DNA of 37,439 bases from Acidobacteriota bacterium (lineage in GTDB: Bacteria > Acidobacteriota > JAAYUB01 > JAMOQF01). Made by a program: the position numbers and the translations under genes. Where the stretch lies: positions 1-37,439 of the forward strand of contig JAMOQF010000152.1 in NCBI GenBank assembly GCA_027064125.1, read 5' to 3'. This document shows positions 1-6,560 of the stretch, in pieces (the first letter of the stretch is position 1; every line of letters begins with the position of its first letter). A model generated the notes under the pieces. The model saw only the letters and a list, made by a program, of their open reading frames with translations, ran no database searches and was not told where the DNA came from.

Positions 1-55
1 AGCCCCTTAATTTTCTCTTAAATTTTTGCCTTAAATTTTCTGCCTTAAATTTTCT

Positions 56-1315
56 GCCTGACACTTTCTCTTTATTTACTTACCTTACTTATTTCCTTAT
101 TTATTTATTTTTTATTTTCTTATTTGCCTATTTGCCTGACACCTTTTAATTTTCCTTTCAGTTTTAGGTCTTTTCTTTGCCCCCCAAATGCCACATAAAT
201 TCTGCCTGACACTTTCTTAATATCATTTTCAGGTCTGTCCCCTCTTCTATTTCTTGTTTTCTTATTTGCCTCCCCCAAATGCCTTCTAAAGGTTATAGGA
301 AGACAAGAGGGACAATTTTAGTTGTTAGTCCCTGCCAGAAAAACTTTTTAAATCTTACCAATTTCAGGTTTTTCTTTTCCTTGCCGACCCCAAATGCTTA
401 CTAAAGGTTTATAGGAGGGTAAAAGGATGTGCTTAATCGTTGCCTTTTGCCAGAAGATTTCAAGTCATTGCCAGTTTTAGTTTTCTTTTTGCTTTCCCAC
501 CCTGAAAGCCTTCTGAAGGTTTATAGGAAAGTAAGGGGATGTGGTTAATCGTTGTTTTTTGACAGAAGATTTCAAGTGATTGCCAGTATTTAGTTTCTTT
601 TCCGATTTGCCTCCCCCAAAAGCCCCTTAAAGGTTTATAGGAAAGAAAAGGGATTTTACTTTAGTCGTTGGTTCTTGCCAGAGGATTGTTAACTTACCTG
701 AATTTAATTTCTCTTCTTACTTGCCTTCACCCAATGCCTCCCAAAAGGTTTATAAGAAGGTAAAGGGTTAATCTTAATTGTTAGTTTCTGCCAGAAGATT
801 TTAAACTTTCTACCTATTAGCCTGACACCTTTTAATTTTACATGACATTTTCATTTTCAGGTTTGCCCCCTCTTCCATTTCTTGTTTTTTTATTTGCCTA
901 CCCTCAAAAGCCTCTAAAAATTTCTAAAAAAATACTAAAAAAATAGTGCCAGACGAAAAAATCTTTCTCTTTCTTTCCTATAAGCCCATAGTGGGGATTG
1001 CGTCGTGGAGGTATTTCTTTTTTCTTTATTTCTTTCAGCCTGACACCTTTTAATTTTAATTTTATTAATTTTAATTTTACATGACATTTCTCATTTTTAG
1101 GTCTGTCCCTACCCACCTTTCCTTTTACTTAGTTACTTCTTACTTTTACTTACTTTTACTTCTTTTACTTCTTTTACTTGCCTGACACCTTTTGAAAATT
1201 CTTGCCTATTGCCTGACACATTTTCCTGATTCACTAATCCATATTAAAATTTAAATCCTGCCTGACACTTTTTCATTTTCCATTTCGTTCCTTATTTCTT
1301 CCCTGACACATTTTA
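56..1315 (+). repeat. Dispersed GCCTGACACnTTTT elements, nine copies
   Basis: Copies start at about 56, 134, 204, 820, 1038, 1180, 1211, 1260 and 1301 (the last reads CCCTGACACATTTT). All lie in the same orientation; on the minus strand they read AAAAnGTGTCAGGC. They flank and interrupt the 114-bp repeat array, and I saw none in the rest of the window. The short conserved GTGTCAGGC core is reminiscent of REP-like or transposase-mobilised intergenic elements, but that is an inference and no transposase is present here. Confidence 0.75.
262..833. repeat. Diverged tandem array, about 114-bp period, five units
   Basis: A core resembling AAAGGTTTATAGGA recurs at about 288, 403, 515, 629 and 744, giving spacings of 112-115 bp. 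In each unit it is preceded by CCCC-AAATGCC-like text and followed about 30-45 bp later by TGCCAGAAGATTT-like text. Unit identity is moderate, so the array is old or functionally constrained. Partial copies occur near 893-935 and 1322-1362. Several units can fold a tiny hairpin at CCTTCTAAAGG or CCTTCTGAAGG. No open reading frame spans the array. Its function is unknown to me. Confidence 0.75.
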
Positions 1316-1403
1316 TCTTCCTCCACTAAATGTCCTCTGAAGGTTTTAGGATAAGAAAAGGAAAAATGAAAAATTTTTATTTTTTAAAAAAATAATTTTT
1401 TGC

Positions 1404-1431
1404 TTGCATTTTAAAATTTTTTTGTTAAAAT
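1404..1431 (+). promoter_or_regulatory. Candidate sigma-70 promoter of the tRNA-tuf operon
   Basis: TTGCAT, a 16-nt spacer and TAAAAT lie about 40 nt upstream of the first tRNA, just after the repeat region. The match is 4/6 at -35 and 5/6 at -10. No other promoter-like site is better placed for the tRNA cluster. Confidence 0.45.
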
Positions 1432-1473
1432 TCTCATTCTTGCTGGCTTTATCTCTTTGAAATTATAGTGGAT

Positions 1474-1549
1474 GCTGGCGTAGCTCAACTGGTAGAGCAG
1501 CTGACTTGTAATCAGCGGGTTGGGGGTTCAAGTCCTCTCGCCAGCTCCA
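1474..1549 (+). tRNA. tRNA-Thr (anticodon TGT)
   Basis: The acceptor stem GCTGGCG pairs with CGCCAGC, followed by discriminator T and an encoded CCA. The anticodon loop CTTGTAA sits on a GCTGA/TCAGC stem. The T-loop GGTTCAAGTCC is standard. It is the first of four tRNAs in the order Thr-Tyr-Gly-Thr ahead of tuf, the same order as thrU-tyrU-glyT-thrT-tufB in E. coli. Confidence 0.96.
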
Positions 1550-1563
1550 TATTTGAGATAGAT

Positions 1564-1651
1564 GGAGAGGTGGTCGAGCGGTCAATGGCAGCGGGCTGTA
1601 AACCCGCCGGGCGAAGGCCCTACGGAGGTTCGAATCCTCCCCTCTCCACCA
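1564..1651 (+). tRNA. tRNA-Tyr (anticodon GTA)
   Basis: This is an 88-nt class II tRNA with a long variable arm (CGGGCGAAGGCCCTACG region). The acceptor GGAGAGG pairs with CCTCTCC and CCA is encoded. The anticodon loop CTGTAAA sits between GCGGG and CCCGC. Confidence 0.96.
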
Positions 1652-1660
1652 TATATAAGA

Positions 1661-1727
1661 CTTAGAATTAAGGGGTTAAGGGAAGGGAGAGGGAAATCCT
1701 CGTTTAACCTCGCCCTTAATCTCTAAG
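1661..1727 (+). other. Long hairpin between tRNA-Tyr and tRNA-Gly
   Basis: CTTAGAATTAAGGG (1661-1674) pairs with CCCTTAAT and TCTAAG (1713-1727) with one bulged C. Inside it GTTAA (1675-1679) pairs with TTAAC (1704-1708), and GAGG pairs with CCTC around a small loop. There is no T-run after the structure, so it looks more like a processing hairpin in the tRNA precursor (for example for RNase III) than a terminator. Confidence 0.5.
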
Positions 1728-1739
1728 GCTTATTCTTGC

Positions 1740-1816
1740 GCGGGAGTAGCTCAGCTGGCTAGAGCATCAGCCTTCCAAGCTGAGGGTCGCGGGTTCGAAT
1801 CCCGTCTCCCGCTCCA
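1740..1816 (+). tRNA. tRNA-Gly (anticodon TCC)
   Basis: The acceptor GCGGGAG pairs with CTCCCGC, then discriminator T and encoded CCA. The anticodon loop CTTCCAA is held by TCAGC/GCTGA. The D-arm and T-arm (GGTTCGAATCC) are canonical. Confidence 0.96.
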
Positions 1817-1849
1817 AGAAAAAGTGAGCCTTATTGATATATATGTTTT

Positions 1850-1924
1850 GCCCACGTAGCTCAGGGGTAGAGCACTTCCTTGGTAAGGAAGGGGTCACCA
1901 GTTCAATCCTGGTCGTGGGCTCCA
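1850..1924 (+). tRNA. tRNA-Thr (anticodon GGT)
   Basis: The acceptor GCCCACG pairs with CGTGGGC, then discriminator T and encoded CCA. The anticodon loop TTGGTAA is held by CTTCC/GGAAG. With the TGT isoacceptor at 1474 it covers the ACN codons. It lies 49 nt upstream of tuf with no evident promoter or terminator between. Confidence 0.96.
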
Positions 1925-1973
1925 TAAATATGGATGTTTAAAAAAATTATATATAAATTTTGGAGGATTTAAA

Positions 1974-3161
1974 ATGGCTAAAGAAAAATTTGAAAGAACC
2001 AAACCTCATGTCAATATTGGTACAATTGGTCATATTGACCATGGAAAAACTACATTGACTGCTGCTATAACAAAAGTTCTTGCTAAACACAACCCAAAGG
2101 TTCAGGTTAAGAGTTTTGATGAAATTGACAATGCTCCTGAGGAAAAACAGAGAGGTATAACAATCAATACTGCTCACGTTGAGTATGAAACTGAAAATAG
2201 GCACTATGCACACGTTGACTGTCCTGGACACGCTGACTACATTAAAAACATGATTACCGGTGCTGCTCAGATGGATGGTGCAATACTTGTTGTGGCTGCA
2301 ACCGATGGTCCAATGCCACAGACAAGAGAGCACATTCTTCTTGCACGTCAGGTTGGTGTTCCCTACATCGTAGTTTTCATGAATAAAACTGATATGGTTG
2401 ATGATCCTGAAATATTGGATTTAGTTGAACTTGAAATCAGAGAACTTTTAAATGAGTATGGTTTTCCTGGGGATGAGGTGCCTATCATCAGGGGGAGTGC
2501 TTTAAAGGCCCTTGAGGGTGACGAAGAGGAAGAAAAGGCTATTCTTGAACTCATGAAGGCAGTTGATGAATTTGTTCCATTGCCAGAGAGAGATGTTGAC
2601 AAACCTTTCTTAATGCCAATAGAGGATGTTTTTAGCATCTCTGGTAGAGGAACTGTTGTTACTGGTAGAATTGAGAGGGGAAAAATTCACGTTGGTGAAG
2701 AGGTTGAAATTGTTGGAATTAGACCTACAATGAAGAGAGTTGTAACAGGTGTTGAAATGTTTAGAAAGATTTTAGATGAAGGACAGGCTGGAGACAATGT
2801 TGGACTTCTTTTAAGGGGTACAGATAAGAAGGAAGTTCAGAGGGGACAGGTTGTTGCTCAGCCGGGAACAATAACTCCTCATACCCAGTTTAAGGCTCAG
2901 GTTTATGTTTTGAAGAAGGATGAAGGTGGTAGACATAAACCATTTTTTAGCGGATATAGACCACAGTTTTATTTCAGGACAACTGACGTTACTGGAACTA
3001 TAACACTTCCAGAGGGTGTAGAAATGGTTATGCCCGGCGACAATGTGGAACTTCAGGTTGAATTGATTACTCCTATTGCTATGGAAAAGGGACTTAAGTT
3101 TGCTATCAGAGAAGGTGGTAGAACAGTAGGTGCTGGTTCAATTACTGAGATTATAAAATAA
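1974..3161 (+). CDS. tuf: Elongation factor Tu
   Basis: EF-Tu is the GTPase that delivers aminoacyl-tRNA to the ribosomal A site. The protein has 395 residues, the usual length. The G1 loop GHIDHGKT is at about residues 19-26 (Ile where Val is common). The switch I region has RGITI, G3 is DCPGH, and G4 is NKTD, where many homologues have NKCD or NKVD. Domains 2 and 3 are complete to the end. The start is ATG with the strong Shine-Dalgarno TTGGAGGA 8-10 nt upstream. It sits directly behind the four tRNAs and 19 nt before rpmG, so co-transcription with the tRNAs is likely. Only one tuf copy can be seen in this window. Confidence 0.98.
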   Translation: MAKEKFERTKPHVNIGTIGHIDHGKTTLTAAITKVLAKHNPKVQVKSFDEIDNAPEEKQRGITINTAHVEYETENRHYAHVDCPGHADYIKNMITGAAQMDGAILVVAATDGPMPQTREHILLARQVGVPYIVVFMNKTDMVDDPEILDLVELEIRELLNEYGFPGDEVPIIRGSALKALEGDEEEEKAILELMKAVDEFVPLPERDVDKPFLMPIEDVFSISGRGTVVTGRIERGKIHVGEEVEIVGIRPTMKRVVTGVEMFRKILDEGQAGDNVGLLLRGTDKKEVQRGQVVAQPGTITPHTQFKAQVYVLKKDEGGRHKPFFSGYRPQFYFRTTDVTGTITLPEGVEMVMPGDNVELQVELITPIAMEKGLKFAIREGGRTVGAGSITEIIK

Positions 3162-3180
3162 TTTGTGTTGGTGGTGAATA

Positions 3181-3336
3181 ATGGGAGAAAGAGATATTGT
3201 TCATTTAATGTGCAGTGAGTGTAAAAGGAAAAATTACAGTACCACAAGGAATAAGAAGAAGAGACCTGAAAAATATGAGTTGAAAAAGTATTGCCCCTTT
3301 TGCAAGAAACATACATTGCACAAAGAGGTTAAATAG
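3181..3336 (+). CDS. rpmG: 50S ribosomal protein L33
   Basis: This is a small gene of 51 codons lying between tuf and tRNA-Trp. The translation starts [14 protein letters not shown] and has a second cysteine pair CPFC near residues 38-41. The two CxxC pairs mark the zinc-binding (C+) form of L33, a large-subunit protein near the E site. The body is rich in Lys/Arg and aromatic residues, as expected ([11 protein letters not shown]). The start ATG follows GTTGGTGGTGAATA, a moderate ribosome binding site. The order tuf-rpmG-tRNA-Trp-secE-nusG is conserved across many bacteria and supports the call. Confidence 0.95.
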   Translation: MGERDIVHLMCSECKRKNYSTTRNKKKRPEKYELKKYCPFCKKHTLHKEVK

Positions 3337-3345
3337 ATTTTGTGC

Positions 3346-3421
3346 AGGCCAGTAGCTCAACTGGCAGAGCACCGGTCTCCAAAACCGGGGGTTGGGGGTT
3401 CGATCCCCTCCTGGCCTGCCA
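3346..3421 (+). tRNA. tRNA-Trp (anticodon CCA)
   Basis: The acceptor AGGCCAG pairs with CTGGCCT, then discriminator G and encoded CCA. The anticodon loop CTCCAAA is held by CCGGT/ACCGG. It is embedded between rpmG (9 nt upstream) and secE (23 nt downstream), so it must be cut from an mRNA-containing precursor. Confidence 0.97.
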
Positions 3422-3444
3422 TAAAAAATGGATGGTGGTAGGAA

Positions 3445-3660
3445 GTGAAAAAAATAATTGAATTGCTAAAGAAGTTTAAGGGCTTTATTCAGGAAACTAA
3501 GACTGAACTTAAAAAAGTTTCCTGGCCAAACAAAGATGAGGTGTACAGGGTTACTCTTATTGTGATAATTACATCCTTTTTCTTTGGTTTCTACCTTTTT
3601 GTTGTAGATCTTGCTCTTCAATTTGGAATCAACTATATTATGAAGGTATTTAGAGGATAG
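3445..3660 (+). CDS. secE: Preprotein translocase subunit SecE
   Basis: SecE is the small subunit of the SecYEG protein-export channel in the inner membrane. The protein has 71 residues with an amphipathic N-terminal helix and the family motif TKTELKKVSWPNKDEV at about residues 18-33. A single membrane span follows (about residues 38-60, rich in Val/Ile/Phe). This is the short single-span form of most bacteria, not the three-span enterobacterial one. The start is GTG with TGGTAGGAA just upstream. nusG begins 5 nt after the stop. Confidence 0.95.
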   Translation: MKKIIELLKKFKGFIQETKTELKKVSWPNKDEVYRVTLIVIITSFFFGFYLFVVDLALQFGINYIMKVFRG

Positions 3661-3665
3661 GGATA

Positions 3666-4286
3666 ATGGCTGAAGAACAAAAAAACAACAAAGAACAGGA
3701 AGATGGTATCCAACATAGCATTCCTGAGGAAGGGCTTAAGGATGAAGAGGGAAATTTCAGGTGGTATGTTATACATACCTATTCTGGCTATGAACTAAAA
3801 GTTGCTGAATATATTCACACAAAACTTGAAGTTGCTGGTGAAGAATACAGAAACAGGGTCAGACAGATATTGGTTCCTACTGAAGATGTCGTAGAGATGA
3901 GGGGTGGTAAAAAGAAAGTTGTAGCAAAGGTGTTGTATTCGGGATATGTTTTTGTCTACATGGATTTAAATGATGAGATGTGGCATTTGATAAGGAGGAT
4001 ACCTCGTGTCACAGGTTTTTTAGGGGGAGGTGGGAAGCCACAACCCTTGTCAAAGGAAGAAGTGAAAAAACTTATGGATAACCTGAATAGGATTTCTGAT
4101 AAGCCAAGACCAAGTGTGACTTTTAGCAAAGGTGATGCAGTTAAGATTATTGATGGACCTTTTAAGAATTTTACGGGAATTGTGGATGAAGTTAATGAAG
4201 AAAAAAGTTCTCTTAAAGTTTCAGTTACAATTTTTGGAAGACCTACCCCTGTTGTTTTGAAATTTCTTGAGGTTGAAAAGTTATAA
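3666..4286 (+). CDS. nusG: Transcription termination/antitermination factor NusG
   Basis: NusG binds the RNA polymerase clamp through its NGN domain, and Rho or ribosomal protein S10 through its KOW domain. The NGN domain runs from about residue 32 (WYVIHTYSGYELKVAEYI) to about 138, with the usual LVPTEDV and SGYVFV segments. The KOW domain is at about 152-206 (GDAVKIIDGPFKNFTGIV). About 30 acidic, Gln/Glu-rich residues precede the NGN domain; many NusG proteins start directly at it. The extension is probably real, since ATG 3666 is 5 nt after the secE stop and is preceded by GAGGATAGGG. Confidence 0.97.
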   Translation: MAEEQKNNKEQEDGIQHSIPEEGLKDEEGNFRWYVIHTYSGYELKVAEYIHTKLEVAGEEYRNRVRQILVPTEDVVEMRGGKKKVVAKVLYSGYVFVYMDLNDEMWHLIRRIPRVTGFLGGGGKPQPLSKEEVKKLMDNLNRISDKPRPSVTFSKGDAVKIIDGPFKNFTGIVDEVNEEKSSLKVSVTIFGRPTPVVLKFLEVEKL

Positions 4287-4295
4287 GGAGTAAAG

Positions 4296-4724
4296 ATGGC
4301 TAAAAAAGTAGTCTCAAAAATAAAATTACACATTCCGGCAGGTGGTGCCAACCCTTCTCCACCCATTGGTCCTGCTCTTGGGCAGGCTGGATTGAATATT
4401 ATGGGCTTCTGTAAAGAATTTAACGCTCGCACCCAAAAGATGGAAAAGGGATTGATCATCCCTGTCGAGATAACTGTGTATCAGGATAAATCATTTTCCT
4501 TCATTTTGAAAACTCCGCCCGCTTCTGTGTTGTTGAAGAGGGCTGCACAAATTGCAAAGGGTTCTTCGGAGCCAAATAAGGATAAGGTTGCTACTCTGGA
4601 TATTGAAAAGGTTAAGGAAATAGCAAAGGAGAAAATGAAGGATATGAATTGTTATGATCTTGATGCTGCAGTAAGAACAATTATTGGTTCGGCAAGAAGT
4701 ATGGGAATTGAAATTAAAGAGTAG
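4296..4724 (+). CDS. rplK: 50S ribosomal protein L11
   Basis: L11 binds the GTPase-associated centre of 23S rRNA. The N-terminal domain carries the signature [18 protein letters not shown] at about residues 23-40. The C-terminal rRNA-binding domain follows, ending in [10 protein letters not shown]. Its length of 142 residues is typical. It starts 9 nt after nusG with a GGAG site and is followed 9 nt later by rplA. L11 is the substrate of PrmA, encoded at 26297 in this window. Confidence 0.98.
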   Translation: MAKKVVSKIKLHIPAGGANPSPPIGPALGQAGLNIMGFCKEFNARTQKMEKGLIIPVEITVYQDKSFSFILKTPPASVLLKRAAQIAKGSSEPNKDKVATLDIEKVKEIAKEKMKDMNCYDLDAAVRTIIGSARSMGIEIKE

Positions 4725-4733
4725 GGGTAAAAA

Positions 4734-5438
4734 ATGGCAAAACGCGGTAAGAAGTATTTAACGGCACTAAAACAGATTGAAAAACCAGAATATGAATTGA
4801 AAGAGGCATTGGAGCTTATAAAAAATATAAGCTTTGCCAGGTTTGATGAAACTGTGGAACTCGCAGTTAAACTTGGGGTTGATCCAAGGAAGACAGATCA
4901 ACAGGTGAGTGGAACGGTTCTGCTACCCAACGGACATGGGCTTAATAAAAGGGTAGTTGTTATAGCCTCTGCTGATAAGGTAAATGAGGCAAGGGATGCC
5001 GGTGCAGATGAAGTGGGAGGTGTTGACTTTTGTGAAAAGATAAAAAAGGGTTATCTTGACTTTGATGCCCTGATTGCAACTCCCGATATGATGAAAGAGG
5101 TAGGGAAACTTGGTAGAATCCTTGGACCACGTAAACTCATGCCCAATGCCAAGACGGGTACGGTTACCTTTAATGTGGGAAAAATAGTTAGAGATATTAA
5201 GTATGGATTAATAACCTATAGGACGGATAAAACGGCAAATGTTCACACTATAATAGGGAAATTGTCCCTGGGGCCTGAGAAGTTGTTCCAAAATGCTGTT
5301 GCGGTTTTGGAATCTATAATTCGTGCAAAACCACCTGCAGCAAAGGGAAGATACATTAAGTCTGTGCACGTGGCTTCTACCATGGGTCCAGGAATAAAAA
5401 TATCTCAAACTTCAATAGATCAAATAGCGAGGAAATAA
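4734..5438 (+). CDS. rplA: 50S ribosomal protein L1
   Basis: L1 forms the mobile L1 stalk at the E site. The protein has 234 residues, full length. The family segments are visible: [19 protein letters not shown] (about 46-64) and [19 protein letters not shown] (about 125-143). In many bacteria L1 represses its own L11-L1 operon by binding the mRNA leader. I did not identify such a site here. rplJ begins 2 nt after its stop. Confidence 0.98.
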   Translation: MAKRGKKYLTALKQIEKPEYELKEALELIKNISFARFDETVELAVKLGVDPRKTDQQVSGTVLLPNGHGLNKRVVVIASADKVNEARDAGADEVGGVDFCEKIKKGYLDFDALIATPDMMKEVGKLGRILGPRKLMPNAKTGTVTFNVGKIVRDIKYGLITYRTDKTANVHTIIGKLSLGPEKLFQNAVAVLESIIRAKPPAAKGRYIKSVHVASTMGPGIKISQTSIDQIARK

Positions 5439-5440
5439 AA

Positions 5441-5962
5441 GTGAGAAGAGATCAAAAAGAACAATTGAGAGATGAATTGAATGAGATTTTTTCAAAGGCC
5501 AATAATGCTGTTATACTCTCCTTTTCCGGATTTACTGTAAATGATGTGAACAATTTAAGGAGGAAGTTGAGGGAGGAAAACTGTAACTATCGTGTGATAA
5601 AAAACAGGATAGCTAAAATTGCAGCAAAGGGAACTCCCATGGAGAAGGTCTTAGACCTTTTTGAGGGTGTTACGGCTATTGCCTATACCTTTGATGATGA
5701 ACCATCAAAGGTGGCAAAACTTTTGAAAGAATTTCAAAAGGACTTGAATGTTTTTGAATTTAAAGGTTTTCTTGTTGATGGAGAACCCTATAAGGGTGAC
5801 CACCTGGATATGGTGGCAAGTCTGCCTTCAAGAAAGGAACTTATTACAAAATTTGCAACTGCTCTTGCATACCCCATGGTTACTTTTGCAAGATTGCTTA
5901 AGACACCATACAGAAATGTGGCAGTTGTATTTTCTGAAGTAGCTAAGAAAAAAAATAATTAA
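5441..5962 (+). CDS. rplJ: 50S ribosomal protein L10
   Basis: L10 is the base of the L7/L12 stalk; its C-terminal helix binds L12 dimers. It has 173 residues. The N-terminal rRNA-binding domain shows [20 protein letters not shown] and [11 protein letters not shown]. The start is GTG only 2 nt after the rplA stop. In E. coli a long rplJ leader allows L10 feedback control; that spacer is absent here, so translation is probably coupled to rplA. The 3' end is A-rich (KKKNN). Confidence 0.96.
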   Translation: MRRDQKEQLRDELNEIFSKANNAVILSFSGFTVNDVNNLRRKLREENCNYRVIKNRIAKIAAKGTPMEKVLDLFEGVTAIAYTFDDEPSKVAKLLKEFQKDLNVFEFKGFLVDGEPYKGDHLDMVASLPSRKELITKFATALAYPMVTFARLLKTPYRNVAVVFSEVAKKKNN

Positions 5963-5991
5963 AAAAAATAAATGTATGGAGGTATTTTGTA

Positions 5992-6381
5992 ATGGCTATA
6001 ACAAGGGAAGATATTTTAAATTGGCTTGATGAAGCTCCAATGGCTGAAGTAATGCAGCTTGTAAAGGATATTGAGGAAAAATATGATGTTTCTGCAACTG
6101 CTGCTGCTCCAGTTATGATGGGAGCGATGCCCGGTGCCGCTGCTGGTGGGGCTCAGGAAGAAGAAAAAACTGAGTTTGATGTGGTCTTGAAAGAGTATGA
6201 TGCTAAAAATAAGATTAAGGTTATTAAGGTTGTAAGGGAAATCACAAGCCTTGGTCTTAAAGAAGCAAAAGATGTGGTTGAGGGTGTTCCCAGCACAATT
6301 AAAGAAGCTGTATCAAAAGAAGAAGCAGAAGAAATTAAGAAAAAGTTTGAGGAAGTTGGTGGCAAGGTAGAAATAAAGTAA
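5992..6381 (+). CDS. rplL: 50S ribosomal protein L7/L12
   Basis: L7/L12 is the multi-copy stalk protein that recruits translational GTPases. Its N-terminal dimerisation domain (residues 1-32) is followed by an Ala/Gly/Met-rich hinge (about 36-54, including AGGAQEEE). The conserved C-terminal domain contains [20 protein letters not shown] and [19 protein letters not shown]. It has 129 residues. ATG is preceded by the strong TGGAGGT site, consistent with the need for excess L12. A strong hairpin terminator begins 31 nt after the stop. Confidence 0.97.
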   Translation: MAITREDILNWLDEAPMAEVMQLVKDIEEKYDVSATAAAPVMMGAMPGAAAGGAQEEEKTEFDVVLKEYDAKNKIKVIKVVREITSLGLKEAKDVVEGVPSTIKEAVSKEEAEEIKKKFEEVGGKVEIK

Positions 6382-6412
6382 TATCTTCAAATAACAGTCA
6401 CTTTGAGTTTTG

Positions 6413-6452
6413 ATAGAATGAGGGAGTATTTTCTCCTTCATTCTATTTTTTT
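6413..6452 (+). terminator. Intrinsic terminator/attenuator between rplL and rpoB
   Basis: A 14-bp stem (6413-6426 with 6433-6446, one G-T wobble) around the 6-nt loop TATTTT is followed directly by a run of seven T. It sits where E. coli has its rplL-rpoB attenuator, so partial read-through into rpoBC is the likely role. Confidence 0.85.
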
Positions 6453-6453
6453 A

Positions 6454-6482
6454 TTTACAATCTAAAAAAAAAATGGTAAAAT
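6454..6482 (+). promoter_or_regulatory. Candidate promoter for rpoBC
   Basis: TTTACA, a 17-nt spacer (A-rich) and TAAAAT start 2 nt after the rplL terminator T-run. Each hexamer matches the consensus at 5/6. A start near 6489 would give a leader of about 70 nt before rpoB. This would let RNA polymerase genes be expressed independently of the ribosomal protein genes. Confidence 0.55.
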
Positions 6483-6560
6483 TATCCCTTCTTTTTTTAT
6501 GGAGTATTATAAAGGAGTGTTTTATCACCTCATTTTATCCCAATAATTGGAGTTTAAAAT

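Larger units (their letters stand above)
1..1403. other. Gene-free, repeat-rich AT-rich region
   Basis: I find no convincing protein gene here. The plus strand is strongly pyrimidine-biased (long C/T runs) and the minus strand purine-biased, so the only sizeable open frame (minus strand, about 904-1116) is a low-complexity lysine-rich reading of that bias. The region holds two repeat families, listed separately: a tandem array of about 114-bp units and scattered GCCTGACACnTTTT elements. A third shared block (fragments near 220-268, 837-899 and 1077-1125, containing TTTTCAGGTCTGTCCC-like text) joins them, so the region looks like a mosaic of related non-coding pieces. Confidence 0.8.

Noticed and set aside
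262-833. Possible CRISPR array
   Set aside because: The units are about 114 bp and diverged along their length, with no short identical repeats separated by unique spacers and no cas genes nearby.
904-1116. 70-codon minus-strand open frame rich in Lys
   Set aside because: It is low complexity, follows the purine bias of the strand, includes repeat elements and has no credible ribosome site or family.
1468-1665. Plus-strand open frame of 65 codons
   Set aside because: It reads through tRNA-Thr and tRNA-Tyr and is not a protein gene.
1947-2333. 128-codon minus-strand open frame over tuf
   Set aside because: It is a shadow of the EF-Tu coding sequence. Similar antisense frames over nusG, rpoB, rpoC, dnaK and others were dismissed for the same reason.
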